Assembly: GCA_903893315.1 (NCBI GenBank)
Contig: CAITLU010000041.1
Location: 23,097 to 87,096, forward strand
DNA: 64,000 nucleotides
Direction: 5' to 3'
Source: an uncultured bacterium
GTDB lineage: Bacteria; Desulfobacterota; Binatia; UBA1149; CAITLU01
The number at the start of each line of letters is the position of its first letter. Positions within the stretch are counted from its first letter, which is position 1. The notes beneath the pieces were generated by a model. The model made no database searches. It saw only the letters and a program-made list of their open reading frames with translations, and had not been told where the DNA came from. The translations under genes were made by a program, and so were the position numbers. Shown piece by piece: positions 1 to 8,892 of the stretch.

Positions 1-193
1 CCTTTACGAACTCGAGCCACGCATTCCCGGCTCCCGCGCCGCAGAGCCCGACGAGTGAATTGCAGCCCCCGGCTGCCGCCGCCGAAAAACCGTAGAGGTC
101 ATGGTTCAGCGCCACAACAGCCGCCGCCCCGCCCCGCGCCGTCACCACGCTGATCAGTGCGGCACCGGCCAGCATCATCGTCGATCGTTTCAT
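1..193 (-). CDS. Secreted hypothetical protein, N-terminal part only
   Basis: An open frame starts with ATG at 193 and runs off the left edge of the window, so only 64 residues are visible. The start is preceded by a good ribosome site (GGAGGAAG). The first residues (MKRSTMMLAGAALISV) form a basic n-region and hydrophobic core typical of a signal peptide, followed by an Ala/Gly-rich stretch with the motif GGCNSLVGLCGAG. I do not recognise the family. The protein is probably exported; nothing more can be said without the rest of the gene. Confidence 0.6.
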   Translation of the reverse strand, partial: MKRSTMMLAGAALISVVTARGGAAAVVALNHDLYGFSAAAAGGCNSLVGLCGAGAGNAWLEFVK

Positions 194-315
194 CAGGACT
201 TCCTCCGAAGGGTCCGCGCGCCTACCTGGGCTGATGCGCGATCGTAGCCCGAAGAGCCGCTTCGAGCGAGAGAGTATCGGCCGTAGCGAAGCCGCTCCTG
301 CCGCGTGTCGCGGGC

Positions 316-828
316 CTAGTGCAGCAGATGCAGCCTGGGACCGTGCGCGAACAGTTCGAGAGTCGCGTGTTTGGGACTCTCCATGCCGATCAGCCCGCAC
401 GGCGCCTCCGCCAGTCGCAGCGACACGTCCAGAAGCGACCTTCCACCCTGTTTGTAGGCATCGAGCAGATAGGCAAAATCGCTCATCGAGCCCAGCACAC
501 GACGATTCGCGGTCTTGGCCACGCTCACCTCGGTCATCTGCCCCAGTTCCGCAGCCGTCATGTCTTCGCTGACACCGATCTCGCGCAGCACTTCGCCGAG
601 CGCCAGCGCAAGCCTCAACGAAAGCGAGGCGCCGTCCTCGGCCGGCAGGATCACCGGCAGCAACGTCCGCTCGCTGACACACAGGATGAACTGGGAGGAC
701 GGCGCGCCGAGCAGGTTCACGTACCAATCGCCAAGACGCGTCGTCGACGCAGGCGGCCGCTCCTGGGGAGCCATCTTGAGTCGCGCCAGAAGCCTGGCGG
801 TGGCACGCAACGTAAACACCGCGGCCAT
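316..828 (-). CDS. DUF6933-like protein of unknown function
   Basis: This 170-residue protein begins MAAVFTLRATARLLARLK and contains FILCVSERTLLPVILPA followed by an Ala/Leu-rich helix (LALALGEVLREIGV). This pattern resembles the small DUF6933-type proteins, which have no established function. The frame stays open upstream to 966, but that extension is Pro/Ala/Arg-rich and unlike the family, so I chose the internal ATG at 828. The C-terminus contains the segment VLGSMSDFAYLLDAY, also typical of these proteins. It is transcribed divergently from the moxR/bat operon, with about 190 bases between the starts. Family assignment is from memory of the motif pattern and is moderately certain. Confidence 0.65.
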   Translation of the reverse strand: MAAVFTLRATARLLARLKMAPQERPPASTTRLGDWYVNLLGAPSSQFILCVSERTLLPVILPAEDGASLSLRLALALGEVLREIGVSEDMTAAELGQMTEVSVAKTANRRVLGSMSDFAYLLDAYKQGGRSLLDVSLRLAEAPCGLIGMESPKHATLELFAHGPRLHLLH

Positions 829-939
829 GTGTAGCCGCACAAAGGCGGGCAGTCGAACTTTGTCCGGCGGGCTTGCGCGCCCCAGGCCGCCGCCGCGTGC
901 CGGCGCCGCGGCCGGCGCCGTTGCGAAACCGGGTGCAAT

Positions 940-969
940 TTGGAACTCGCACTGCGCTCGCGGCATATT
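940..969 (+). promoter_or_regulatory. Possible sigma70-type promoter for the moxR/bat operon
   Basis: TTGGAA at 940-945 and CATATT at 964-969 are separated by 18 bases and lie about 50 bases before the moxR start. Each element matches the sigma70 consensus at four of six positions. It is the best match in the gap between the divergent DUF6933 gene and moxR. The call is weak because the elements are degenerate. Confidence 0.35.
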
Positions 970-1017
970 CTTCGATACGCATTTACCCCAACCCGCTTCA
1001 GGAGACCGCGTCGAAAC

Positions 1018-2004
<987 letters not shown>

Positions 2005-2041
2005 ACTGACGCCGAAGCGCAAGCCGTAGAGAAAGAGATCG

Positions 2042-3112
2042 ATGGTCGCAGCCGAAATCATCCGACGTGTTCGGGAGATCCAGGTACGCACCGGCCGCCA
2101 CGTCGCCGACGTGCTGGCCGGCGAGTACGTGTCGGTGTTCAAAGGCGGCGGCATCGAGTTCGAGGAAGTGCGCCCCTACGTCCCCGGCGACGACGTACGC
2201 TCGATCGACTGGAACGTCACCGCGCGCATGGGCGAGCCCTTCGTCAAGCGTTACGTCGAAGAGCGCCAACTGACGCTGTTGCTGATGGCCGACATCTCGG
2301 CCTCGCAGGATTTCGGCTCGGGATCGCGCTCCAAACGCGAAGCAGCGGCCGAGTTGTGCGCGCTGCTGGCCTTCTCGGCCATCCGCAACGACGACAAGGT
2401 GGGGCTGGTGCTGTTCCACGGCGACGTCGAGCAGTACATCCCGCCGCGCAAAGGCCAGAAGCACGCACTGCGCGTCGTGCGTGAAGTCCTCGCGCACGGC
2501 GAAACCACGCGCGACGACGTGCTCCCCCAAGGTGAAACGACGCGCGACGAAGCGACGGCGACTGCAACCAGGCCGACCGAGGACCCAAGCGCGGCGCGAC
2601 CCGGCGCGCCGACATCGACGCCGCCGTTGGCGCGCATCGCGGCAAGTCTCAGACGTCTTCTTCCTGCGGGTGCACAGCGCCGCCTGCGCAGCGCCCGCGA
2701 GGCTACCGACATCACCCGCGCGATGCGCTTCGCGATGTCGGTGACCAAACGCCGCGCGGTCTGCTTCGTGGTCAGCGACTTCCTCGACGAAGGCTTCGAA
2801 CGGGCGCTGATCACGGCCAACCAGAAACACGACGTCATCGCGGTGCTGATCAGCGACCCGCGCGAACTCGAGATTCCTTCGGTAGGCCTGGTTGCACTGC
2901 AAGACGCAGAGAGCGGCGCGACCCGGCTCTACGACACCGGTTCGGCGGCTTTCCGCCGCGCAGCAGCGGCGGCCGCGGCAACGCGGGTGGCCGATCTCGA
3001 AAAGAAACTTCGCCGCTCCGGCATCGACTTCATCCACATCGACGCTTCGGCCTCGGTGGTCGAACCGATCGTGCGCTTCTTCAAGATGCGCGAAAAGAGG
3101 GCCAGGCGGTGA
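2042..3112 (+). CDS. DUF58 domain protein with internal low-complexity insert
   Basis: A 356-residue soluble protein, the usual second gene of moxR/bat operons. The DUF58 core motif (EEVRPYVPGDDVRSIDWNVTAR, positions 41-62, in two parts) is intact, followed by a VWA-like strand with D84 and S86 in LMADISAS. The family is thought to hand a substrate or cofactor between MoxR and membrane VWA proteins; its chemistry is unknown. Between about residues 152 and 220 there is an Ala/Thr/Pro/Arg-rich insert containing the tandem repeat GETTRDD/GETTRDE, which is not part of the usual fold. After it the VWA fold resumes (AVCFVVSDFLDEGF). Its stop overlaps the next start as GTGA. Confidence 0.9.
   Translation: MVAAEIIRRVREIQVRTGRHVADVLAGEYVSVFKGGGIEFEEVRPYVPGDDVRSIDWNVTARMGEPFVKRYVEERQLTLLLMADISASQDFGSGSRSKREAAAELCALLAFSAIRNDDKVGLVLFHGDVEQYIPPRKGQKHALRVVREVLAHGETTRDDVLPQGETTRDEATATATRPTEDPSAARPGAPTSTPPLARIAASLRRLLPAGAQRRLRSAREATDITRAMRFAMSVTKRRAVCFVVSDFLDEGFERALITANQKHDVIAVLISDPRELEIPSVGLVALQDAESGATRLYDTGSAAFRRAAAAAAATRVADLEKKLRRSGIDFIHIDASASVVEPIVRFFKMREKRARR
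2498..2551 (+). repeat. Short in-frame direct repeat inside the DUF58 gene
   Basis: Residues 153-159 (GETTRDD) and 164-170 (GETTRDE) are encoded by two near-identical stretches of about 21 bases separated by 12 bases. This looks like a local tandem duplication at the start of a low-complexity insertion in the VWA-like domain. Confidence 0.7.
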
Positions 3113-4230
3113 AGGCTGTCGGCGCTGGAGTCGTGCCGGCGGCCGCCTTGCTGCTCGCGCTTACCAGCGGCGCGGCGCTTGCCGCTGCCGTCAGCGCGCC
3201 CGGCGCCAGCGCCGCCGCCGCAGGCAACACCGTCTCCGCCAACGCCGCCGCACCGGCCGCCGCAACCGGCACACAGGTTTCCGCGGGTCCGATCGAGAAA
3301 GTCACCGAACGCGGCCCGGTGAAAGTGACGGTGACACTCGATCCGTCAGCGCCGATGATAGGCGACACGATCACGCTGAGCGTGGAAGTGGTGGCCGAAG
3401 ACGGCATCGAACTGCTGATGCCGGAGTTCGGCCAGTCGCTCGACCGCTTCGCGATTCGCGAGTTCGTTCCCAAAGAGAGCATCGACGCCGGCGGCCGCAC
3501 GGTATCGCTGCAACGCTACACGCTGGAGCCGCCGCTCTCCGGCCCGCAGAGCATTCCGCCGCTGCTGATCGAGTTCATCGATCGCCGCCCCGGCCAACGC
3601 GCAGCTCCCGAAGGCGAAGACACCTACGAGATGATCACCGACCGCATCGCGTTCGAGGTCGGCTCGATCGTGCCTCAGGGAGCAGGCAACGACCTCAAGC
3701 CCGAGCGCGGCCCGCTGGCGCCGCTGCGCGAGCACGGACCGCTGTGGCCGTGGTTGCTGGCCGCGGCGGCATTGGGCGCGGCAGCGGTGCCGCTGGTGTG
3801 GAGACGGCTGGCCGCGGCGCGCGCGGCACGGCTGCGGCGCAGCGCCTGGGACATCGCCCGCGCGCGTCTGGACGCGCTGGTGGCAAAGCCGCGTCCCGCT
3901 GGCGGCGACACCATCGACGCCTTCTTCGTCGAACTGTCGGCGATCATCCGCAGCTACCTGGAACGGCGCTTCGAACTGCGCGCGCCCGAACTTACCACCG
4001 AAGAGTTTCTAGCGGTGGCCAGCACCTCGCCAGACCTCACCGGCGAGCACCGCAGCTTCCTGCGCGACTTCCTGCGCCGCGCCGACATGGTGAAGTTCGC
4101 GCGCTTCGTGCCGTCACCGGCCGACGTGGAAAGCGCGCTGGCCGCAGCTTCACGATTCCTCGACGAGACCCGCGAAAACGCCGCGACGGTAGCCGCGACG
4201 ACCACACAGGAGGATCCGTCGCATGCCTAG
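3109..4230 (+). CDS. BatD-like/DUF4381-type membrane protein of the Bat operon
   Basis: A 373-residue protein starting with GTG that overlaps the DUF58 stop (GTGA), so translation is probably coupled. Residues 1-30 form a signal peptide, followed by an Ala-rich linker. A beta-rich domain (about 60-190) begins GPIEKVTERGPVKVTVTLDP and resembles the immunoglobulin-like repeat of BatD/oxygen tolerance proteins. A transmembrane helix spans about 211-231. The cytoplasmic tail (about 240-360) contains IIRSYLERRFELRAPELTTEEF and LRDFLRRADMVKFARF, which is typical of the DUF4381-like tail in this position of moxR operons. It probably anchors the complex in the inner membrane with BatA and BatB. Confidence 0.8.
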   Translation: MKAVGAGVVPAAALLLALTSGAALAAAVSAPGASAAAAGNTVSANAAAPAAATGTQVSAGPIEKVTERGPVKVTVTLDPSAPMIGDTITLSVEVVAEDGIELLMPEFGQSLDRFAIREFVPKESIDAGGRTVSLQRYTLEPPLSGPQSIPPLLIEFIDRRPGQRAAPEGEDTYEMITDRIAFEVGSIVPQGAGNDLKPERGPLAPLREHGPLWPWLLAAAALGAAAVPLVWRRLAAARAARLRRSAWDIARARLDALVAKPRPAGGDTIDAFFVELSAIIRSYLERRFELRAPELTTEEFLAVASTSPDLTGEHRSFLRDFLRRADMVKFARFVPSPADVESALAAASRFLDETRENAATVAATTTQEDPSHA

Positions 4231-5245
4231 TTTCGAGCTGCGCGACCCTCTGCTTCTGCTGATGGCCCTGCTCGCGCCGCTGGTCTACGCGCTGGCATCG
4301 CGCCTGTCGTCGTCGCTCACCTACTCGACTCTGCTCCACGTTGACGCCGCGCCGCGCTCGCTGCGCGCGTCGCTGGCGCAGCTGCCGGCCCTGCTTCTCG
4401 CCGCCGCCACGGTGGTGCTCGCATTCGCGCTGGCAGGGCCGCGAACCGGCGACAGCACCTCGTTCGTGAAGCGCGAGGGCATCGCGATCGTGATGGCCGT
4501 GGACCGCTCCGGATCGATGAACGCGCGCGATTTCGTCTCCGGCGATGCCAGCGTCAGCCGCCTCGACGCGGTCAAGCGTGTGTTCCACGACTTCGTCGAA
4601 CGCGGCAACGGCGGCAACGGACGCGACGGCGATCTCATCGGTCTGGTGGTGTTCGGAACCTACGCCGACGGGGTCTGCCCGCTGACGCTCGATCACACCA
4701 ATCTGCTTTCGATCCTGGACGACGTGCAGATCGCCAACGAAGCTTCCGAAGCATCCACCGCGCTGGGCGAAGGACTCGGGCTCGCGATCGAACGCCTGCG
4801 CGAACATCCGGCAAAGTCCAAGGTCGTGATCCTGCTGACCGACGGCGTCAGCAACGCGGGCGAAATCGATCCGATGCAGGCCGCGCAACTCGCCGCCGAC
4901 CACGGCATCAAGGTCTACACCATCGCGGCGGGGTCCAATGGATTCGCGCCGGTGCCGGTCACCGGCGCCGACGGTCGTGAATACCTGCGCCGCGTCTACG
5001 TAGAAATGGACGAAGCGACGATGAAGGCGATCGCCGAGAAGACCGGCGCAAAATACTTCCACGCCCGCGACGCCGACGGGCTCGAACAGGCCTACGCCGA
5101 GATCGACCGTCTCGAACGCAGCGAGATCAGCGAAGTCCGCTATCTCCAATACCGCGAGCACTATCCGCTGCTGGTGCTGGCCGCTCTGGCCCTGATCGCG
5201 GCTGCGGCGCTGGCCGGCGCGACCGTGCTGCGGAGGCTGCCGTGA
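4223..5245 (+). CDS. batA: BatA: membrane VWA-domain protein
   Basis: A 340-residue protein. The ATG lies nine bases after a strong AGGAGG site and overlaps the upstream gene by eight bases. Two N-terminal hydrophobic helices (about 9-26 and 52-71) precede a VWA domain whose MIDAS metal site is D94-R-S-G-S98 and whose ILLTDG segment provides the distal Asp. A C-terminal membrane helix sits at about 315-335. This is the layout of BatA (N-terminal pair of helices, periplasmic VWA, C-terminal helix). Bat proteins were named from Bacteroides aerotolerance; the molecular role is still unclear. Confidence 0.9.
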   Translation: MPSFELRDPLLLLMALLAPLVYALASRLSSSLTYSTLLHVDAAPRSLRASLAQLPALLLAAATVVLAFALAGPRTGDSTSFVKREGIAIVMAVDRSGSMNARDFVSGDASVSRLDAVKRVFHDFVERGNGGNGRDGDLIGLVVFGTYADGVCPLTLDHTNLLSILDDVQIANEASEASTALGEGLGLAIERLREHPAKSKVVILLTDGVSNAGEIDPMQAAQLAADHGIKVYTIAAGSNGFAPVPVTGADGREYLRRVYVEMDEATMKAIAEKTGAKYFHARDADGLEQAYAEIDRLERSEISEVRYLQYREHYPLLVLAALALIAAAALAGATVLRRLP

Positions 5246-8200
5246 GCGACTTCCGTTTCGCCGAACCATCCTGGGACGTCCTGTTGTGGGCGGTCGCGGC
5301 TTTCGTCGCGTTGCTGTTCTGGCTCGACTCGCGCAGCAGCGACGTGCTGTCGCGCTTCGTTTCGCCGACGCTCGCGCAGCGACTGGTCCGCGCACCGAGT
5401 GCTGCCCGGCGCCGCTTCTCCATCACGCTGCTCGGCACCTCACTGGCCTTGCTCGTCGTCGCACTGATGCGGCCGCAGTGGGGCGTGCAGTTCGTGGCGA
5501 CACCGCGAGTCGGCGCTGAAATCATGGTCTGCCTCGACGTCTCCAACTCGATGCTGGCCGAGGACGTAGCGCCCAATCGCCTGGACCGCGCCAAGGCCGA
5601 ACTTCGCGACCTGCTGCCTTTCCTCGACGGTGACAGCATCGGACTGATCGCGTTCGCCGGCCGCGCAACGGTGCTGTCGCCGCTGACGCCGGACTTCTCG
5701 TTCCTTCGCCTGGTGCTCGATTCGGCCGGGCCGCGCAGCGTGTCGCGCGGCGGCACGCGGCTGGAGGAACCGATCCGCAAAGCCGTGGCAGGCTTTGGTG
5801 CCTCGGGAGCGGCGTCGCGTTCTATCATCCTGATCACCGACGGCGAGGACCACGATTCATTCCCCGTCGAAGCCGCCAAGGCCGCTGCCGAAAAAGGCAT
5901 CAAGATTCTTGCGATCGGCTTCGGTGACGAGAACGGCGCTGAGATCCAGGTCACCGACCCCAAGACCGGCGCCAAGAAGGCGCTGCGTGATGAGAGCGGC
6001 AATGCGGTGATCAGCCGTCTGGATGGAGCGATGCTGCGCCAGATCGCGCTTGCGAGCGGCGGCGCGTACGTGCCGGCCGGCACCGGCGTACTCGACCTGC
6101 AGTCGATATACGACCGCCACATCGCCAGCCTGACGCGAGGCGAGATGGACGGGCAGCGCCGCACCGTGCGCAACGAGGCCTATCAGTGGGCGCTGCTGGC
6201 GGCGCTCATCTTCCTGCTCGCGTCGGTGGCGACTTCAGCGCGCAGGCCGTCGCCGAACAGAAACACCGCCGCAAACGCGAGCGCATTGGTGCTGGCCCTG
6301 CTGCTGATGAGCGCGGGCGCGGCACGCGCGGCAGTGACAGCGCAGCCGTCGCCGTCGCAGGCCGCCGCCCAGGCGCAGGCCGCCGGCGCGCCGACAGCCG
6401 AGGACGCGGGCGAAGCCGACACGACTGCAACCGACCAGGCCGCCAAGTCCGACAAGCCCGCTCCGCCTCCCCAGGACACGCGGCCACCGCGCGAGATCTA
6501 CAATGCCGGACTCAGCGCGCTCGGTGAAGGCAAACTCGACGAAGCCGATGACCTGCTGACCAAAGCGCGCGAGAAAGGCGCCTTCGACGGCACGTTGCGC
6601 GGCGCCGCCACCTACAATCTCGGCATCGCCCAAGCGCGCCGCGCCGACGCTGCCTTGCAGGGCAAACCCGAAGACGCGCTGGCGGCGCTCGAACGTGCCG
6701 CGGCGTGGTTCCGCGAAGCCGTCTCCATCGATGCCAAGGACCAGGATGCGCGCTACAACCTGGAACTGGTGCTCAGACGCGCGCTGGTACTCGCCGACTC
6801 GATTGCCAAGAAGAGCCAGAAATCGCTGCTCGACGACATCACCGCGCTGATGGAAGAACAGCGCACGTTCCTGAGCGGGCTGCGCGAGAGCGCGAACCAG
6901 ACTGCGGGCGACGATGCCGGCAGCGGCGAGAAACTGCGCGGCGCGGCGCGCGCACTGGCAGCGCGTCAACTGGAACTGAGTTCCAAAGCCGAGGATCTCT
7001 CGGCACGCGCAGGCCGCGAGCAGGACACGCTGAAGGGCAAACCCGCCGATCAGCAGTCACCCGAAGATGCGATGCGCGCTTCACAACTCGGCGGCGCCTT
7101 GAACTACCTGCACCTGGCGCGCGAGCGCATGGGCCAGGCTCGCGGACGCCTGCGGCGCCTCGAGACGGAAGGCTCGTATCGCGCAGCTTCGGGATCGCTC
7201 ACCGAACTCAAGCGCGCCCGCGATCAGTTGCTCGACCCGGTGCAGGTACTCGACGTGCTGGTCGCCGACACCGGCGAACTGGCGCGCATGACCGGTCTCA
7301 AAGCTGCCATCGACAGCGGCGACCCGCAGATAGCCGCGCAGGTTGCGCCTCAGAAATGGCTGACCGCCGCCTACCTTGCCGACGCCGACGGCGACATGCG
7401 CGAGCGCGTCGAAGAGTTGCACTACGGTTTCGTCGCGGCGGTGTCACAGGCCGATTCCGCGGCGGCCAACGCGCAGGGCGCGGGCAACGCGCCGCCGGGC
7501 ACAGCGGGCGCAGGACAGGACGCGCAGCCTGCTTCGCCGGAGCGGGCCGCTTTCATCGAACGTGTGCGCGAAGCCGAGCCTCTCCTCGGCGATGCGGTGA
7601 CCGGATTAGCCAACGGCAAGACACAACTCGACGGCGGCCACCTGCGTGAAGCGCTCGAGCCCCAGTACAAGGCCTTGCAGAGCCTCACCGCCGCACGCGA
7701 ACGTTTCCTGGATCTTCAGCGCCTGATCGAACTGCTCTACGAAGACCAGAAGCGCGTCGAGACCACCATCACACCGGACGCGAAACGCAGCGCCGAAGAT
7801 CTCGGCGAATACGCCGCGCTGGCCCGCGATCTCGAACAAGGCAACGTCGAGCGCGGCGGCCGCGTTGCGGACGCGCTCAAGGAAGAAGCGGCCAAGGCCG
7901 CGCAGCAGGCCGAAGCTGCCGCGGCGGCGGCCGAGCAGGCACAGGCCGCTGGTGCTCAAGGCGCTGCGCCGCCGCCAGCGACTGCACCCGGTGCGCCGGC
8001 CGCAGGAGCCGACGCGGACAAGGCCGCGCAAGCAGCTCAGCAGGCACAGGCCCAGAAACAGCGTCTCGATCTTGCCGACACCTACCTGACGGCGGCGCGC
8101 GGGGCGCTCGACAATGCCGCGGGAAGTCTCGGCGAAGTCGCACGCAAGGCCGAAAGCGCAGCGCCTTCGCCGGACGACTGGAGCGCAGCGCGCAGCGCGG

Positions 8201-8892
8201 TCGGCGAAGCCGTGAGCAGGATCGAAGACCTGCGGCGCCTGTTCTTCTCGGTGGTCGAACACCTGAAGGAACTCGCGCGGCATCAGGTGGAGCTCGGCGA
8301 TCGTACCGAAGAAGTCGCTGCCGCCGCGGCGGCAGCGCCCGATCGCGACGTAACCGACAAAAGCGGCCCGCTCGGTTCCAAGCAGCAGACGCTGTCGGAC
8401 ACCGCCGGCCCCATCGCCGAAGCACTGCGCGAGCAGTCCAAGCAACCGCCGCCTCCGCAACAACCCGGGCAGCAGCAAGCACCCGACGATCTGCCCCAGC
8501 GCCTGGCCCAGGCCGCCGACCACGTCGACACTGCACGCTCAGAGATGGACGGAGCCGTACAGGGTCTGGCGATCAATCCCGCACCCTTCGCCGAAGTGCG
8601 TGGCCATCAGGCCGCAGCCGTGCAGGCCCTGGCCGAAGCGATCCAGTTATTGACGCCGCCCGACCAGCAGCAGCAACAGGATCAGCAACAGCAAAAGCAG
8701 GATCAGCAGGAACAGAAGGACCAGCAGCAACAGCAGCAAGACGCCGGCGCGCAACAGCGAAAGAAGGACCAGGAAGAAAAGGCCGATCCGGCCCAACTCA
8801 TGCAAGGCATCCGTGATCGCGAAGCCCAGCGCCACGCCGATCGCGACAAGAAAGCCAGGCCGGGCTACGACCCGGTGGAGAAAGACTGGTGA
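5242..8892 (+). CDS. BatB-BatC fusion: VWA plus TPR plus long coiled coil
   Basis: A 1216-residue protein starting with GTG in a GTGA overlap with batA. Residues 1-330 are a complete BatB: two N-terminal helices, a VWA domain with MIDAS D99-V-S-N-S103, and a membrane helix near 313-332. A second hydrophobic segment ending AGAARA (about 349-366) looks like an embedded signal peptide. From about 415 there are TPR-like repeats (IYNAGLSALGEGKLDEA; DARYNLELVL) as in BatC. The rest is a very long Ala/Gln/Glu-rich helical region, with a poly-Gln tract at about 1138-1175. The protein ends DPVEKDW, the characteristic BatC C-terminus. BatB and BatC are normally separate genes. No internal stop or frameshift is visible, so the fusion appears genuine. 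Confidence 0.85.
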   Translation: MSDFRFAEPSWDVLLWAVAAFVALLFWLDSRSSDVLSRFVSPTLAQRLVRAPSAARRRFSITLLGTSLALLVVALMRPQWGVQFVATPRVGAEIMVCLDVSNSMLAEDVAPNRLDRAKAELRDLLPFLDGDSIGLIAFAGRATVLSPLTPDFSFLRLVLDSAGPRSVSRGGTRLEEPIRKAVAGFGASGAASRSIILITDGEDHDSFPVEAAKAAAEKGIKILAIGFGDENGAEIQVTDPKTGAKKALRDESGNAVISRLDGAMLRQIALASGGAYVPAGTGVLDLQSIYDRHIASLTRGEMDGQRRTVRNEAYQWALLAALIFLLASVATSARRPSPNRNTAANASALVLALLLMSAGAARAAVTAQPSPSQAAAQAQAAGAPTAEDAGEADTTATDQAAKSDKPAPPPQDTRPPREIYNAGLSALGEGKLDEADDLLTKAREKGAFDGTLRGAATYNLGIAQARRADAALQGKPEDALAALERAAAWFREAVSIDAKDQDARYNLELVLRRALVLADSIAKKSQKSLLDDITALMEEQRTFLSGLRESANQTAGDDAGSGEKLRGAARALAARQLELSSKAEDLSARAGREQDTLKGKPADQQSPEDAMRASQLGGALNYLHLARERMGQARGRLRRLETEGSYRAASGSLTELKRARDQLLDPVQVLDVLVADTGELARMTGLKAAIDSGDPQIAAQVAPQKWLTAAYLADADGDMRERVEELHYGFVAAVSQADSAAANAQGAGNAPPGTAGAGQDAQPASPERAAFIERVREAEPLLGDAVTGLANGKTQLDGGHLREALEPQYKALQSLTAARERFLDLQRLIELLYEDQKRVETTITPDAKRSAEDLGEYAALARDLEQGNVERGGRVADALKEEAAKAAQQAEAAAAAAEQAQAAGAQGAAPPPATAPGAPAAGADADKAAQAAQQAQAQKQRLDLADTYLTAARGALDNAAGSLGEVARKAESAAPSPDDWSAARSAVGEAVSRIEDLRRLFFSVVEHLKELARHQVELGDRTEEVAAAAAAAPDRDVTDKSGPLGSKQQTLSDTAGPIAEALREQSKQPPPPQQPGQQQAPDDLPQRLAQAADHVDTARSEMDGAVQGLAINPAPFAEVRGHQAAAVQALAEAIQLLTPPDQQQQQDQQQQKQDQQEQKDQQQQQQDAGAQQRKKDQEEKADPAQLMQGIRDREAQRHADRDKKARPGYDPVEKDW

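Noticed and set aside
8656..8770. CAG-rich repeat tract as a mobile or CRISPR-like repeat
   Set aside because: It encodes the in-frame poly-Gln tail of the BatBC fusion and is codon-level low complexity, not spaced repeats.
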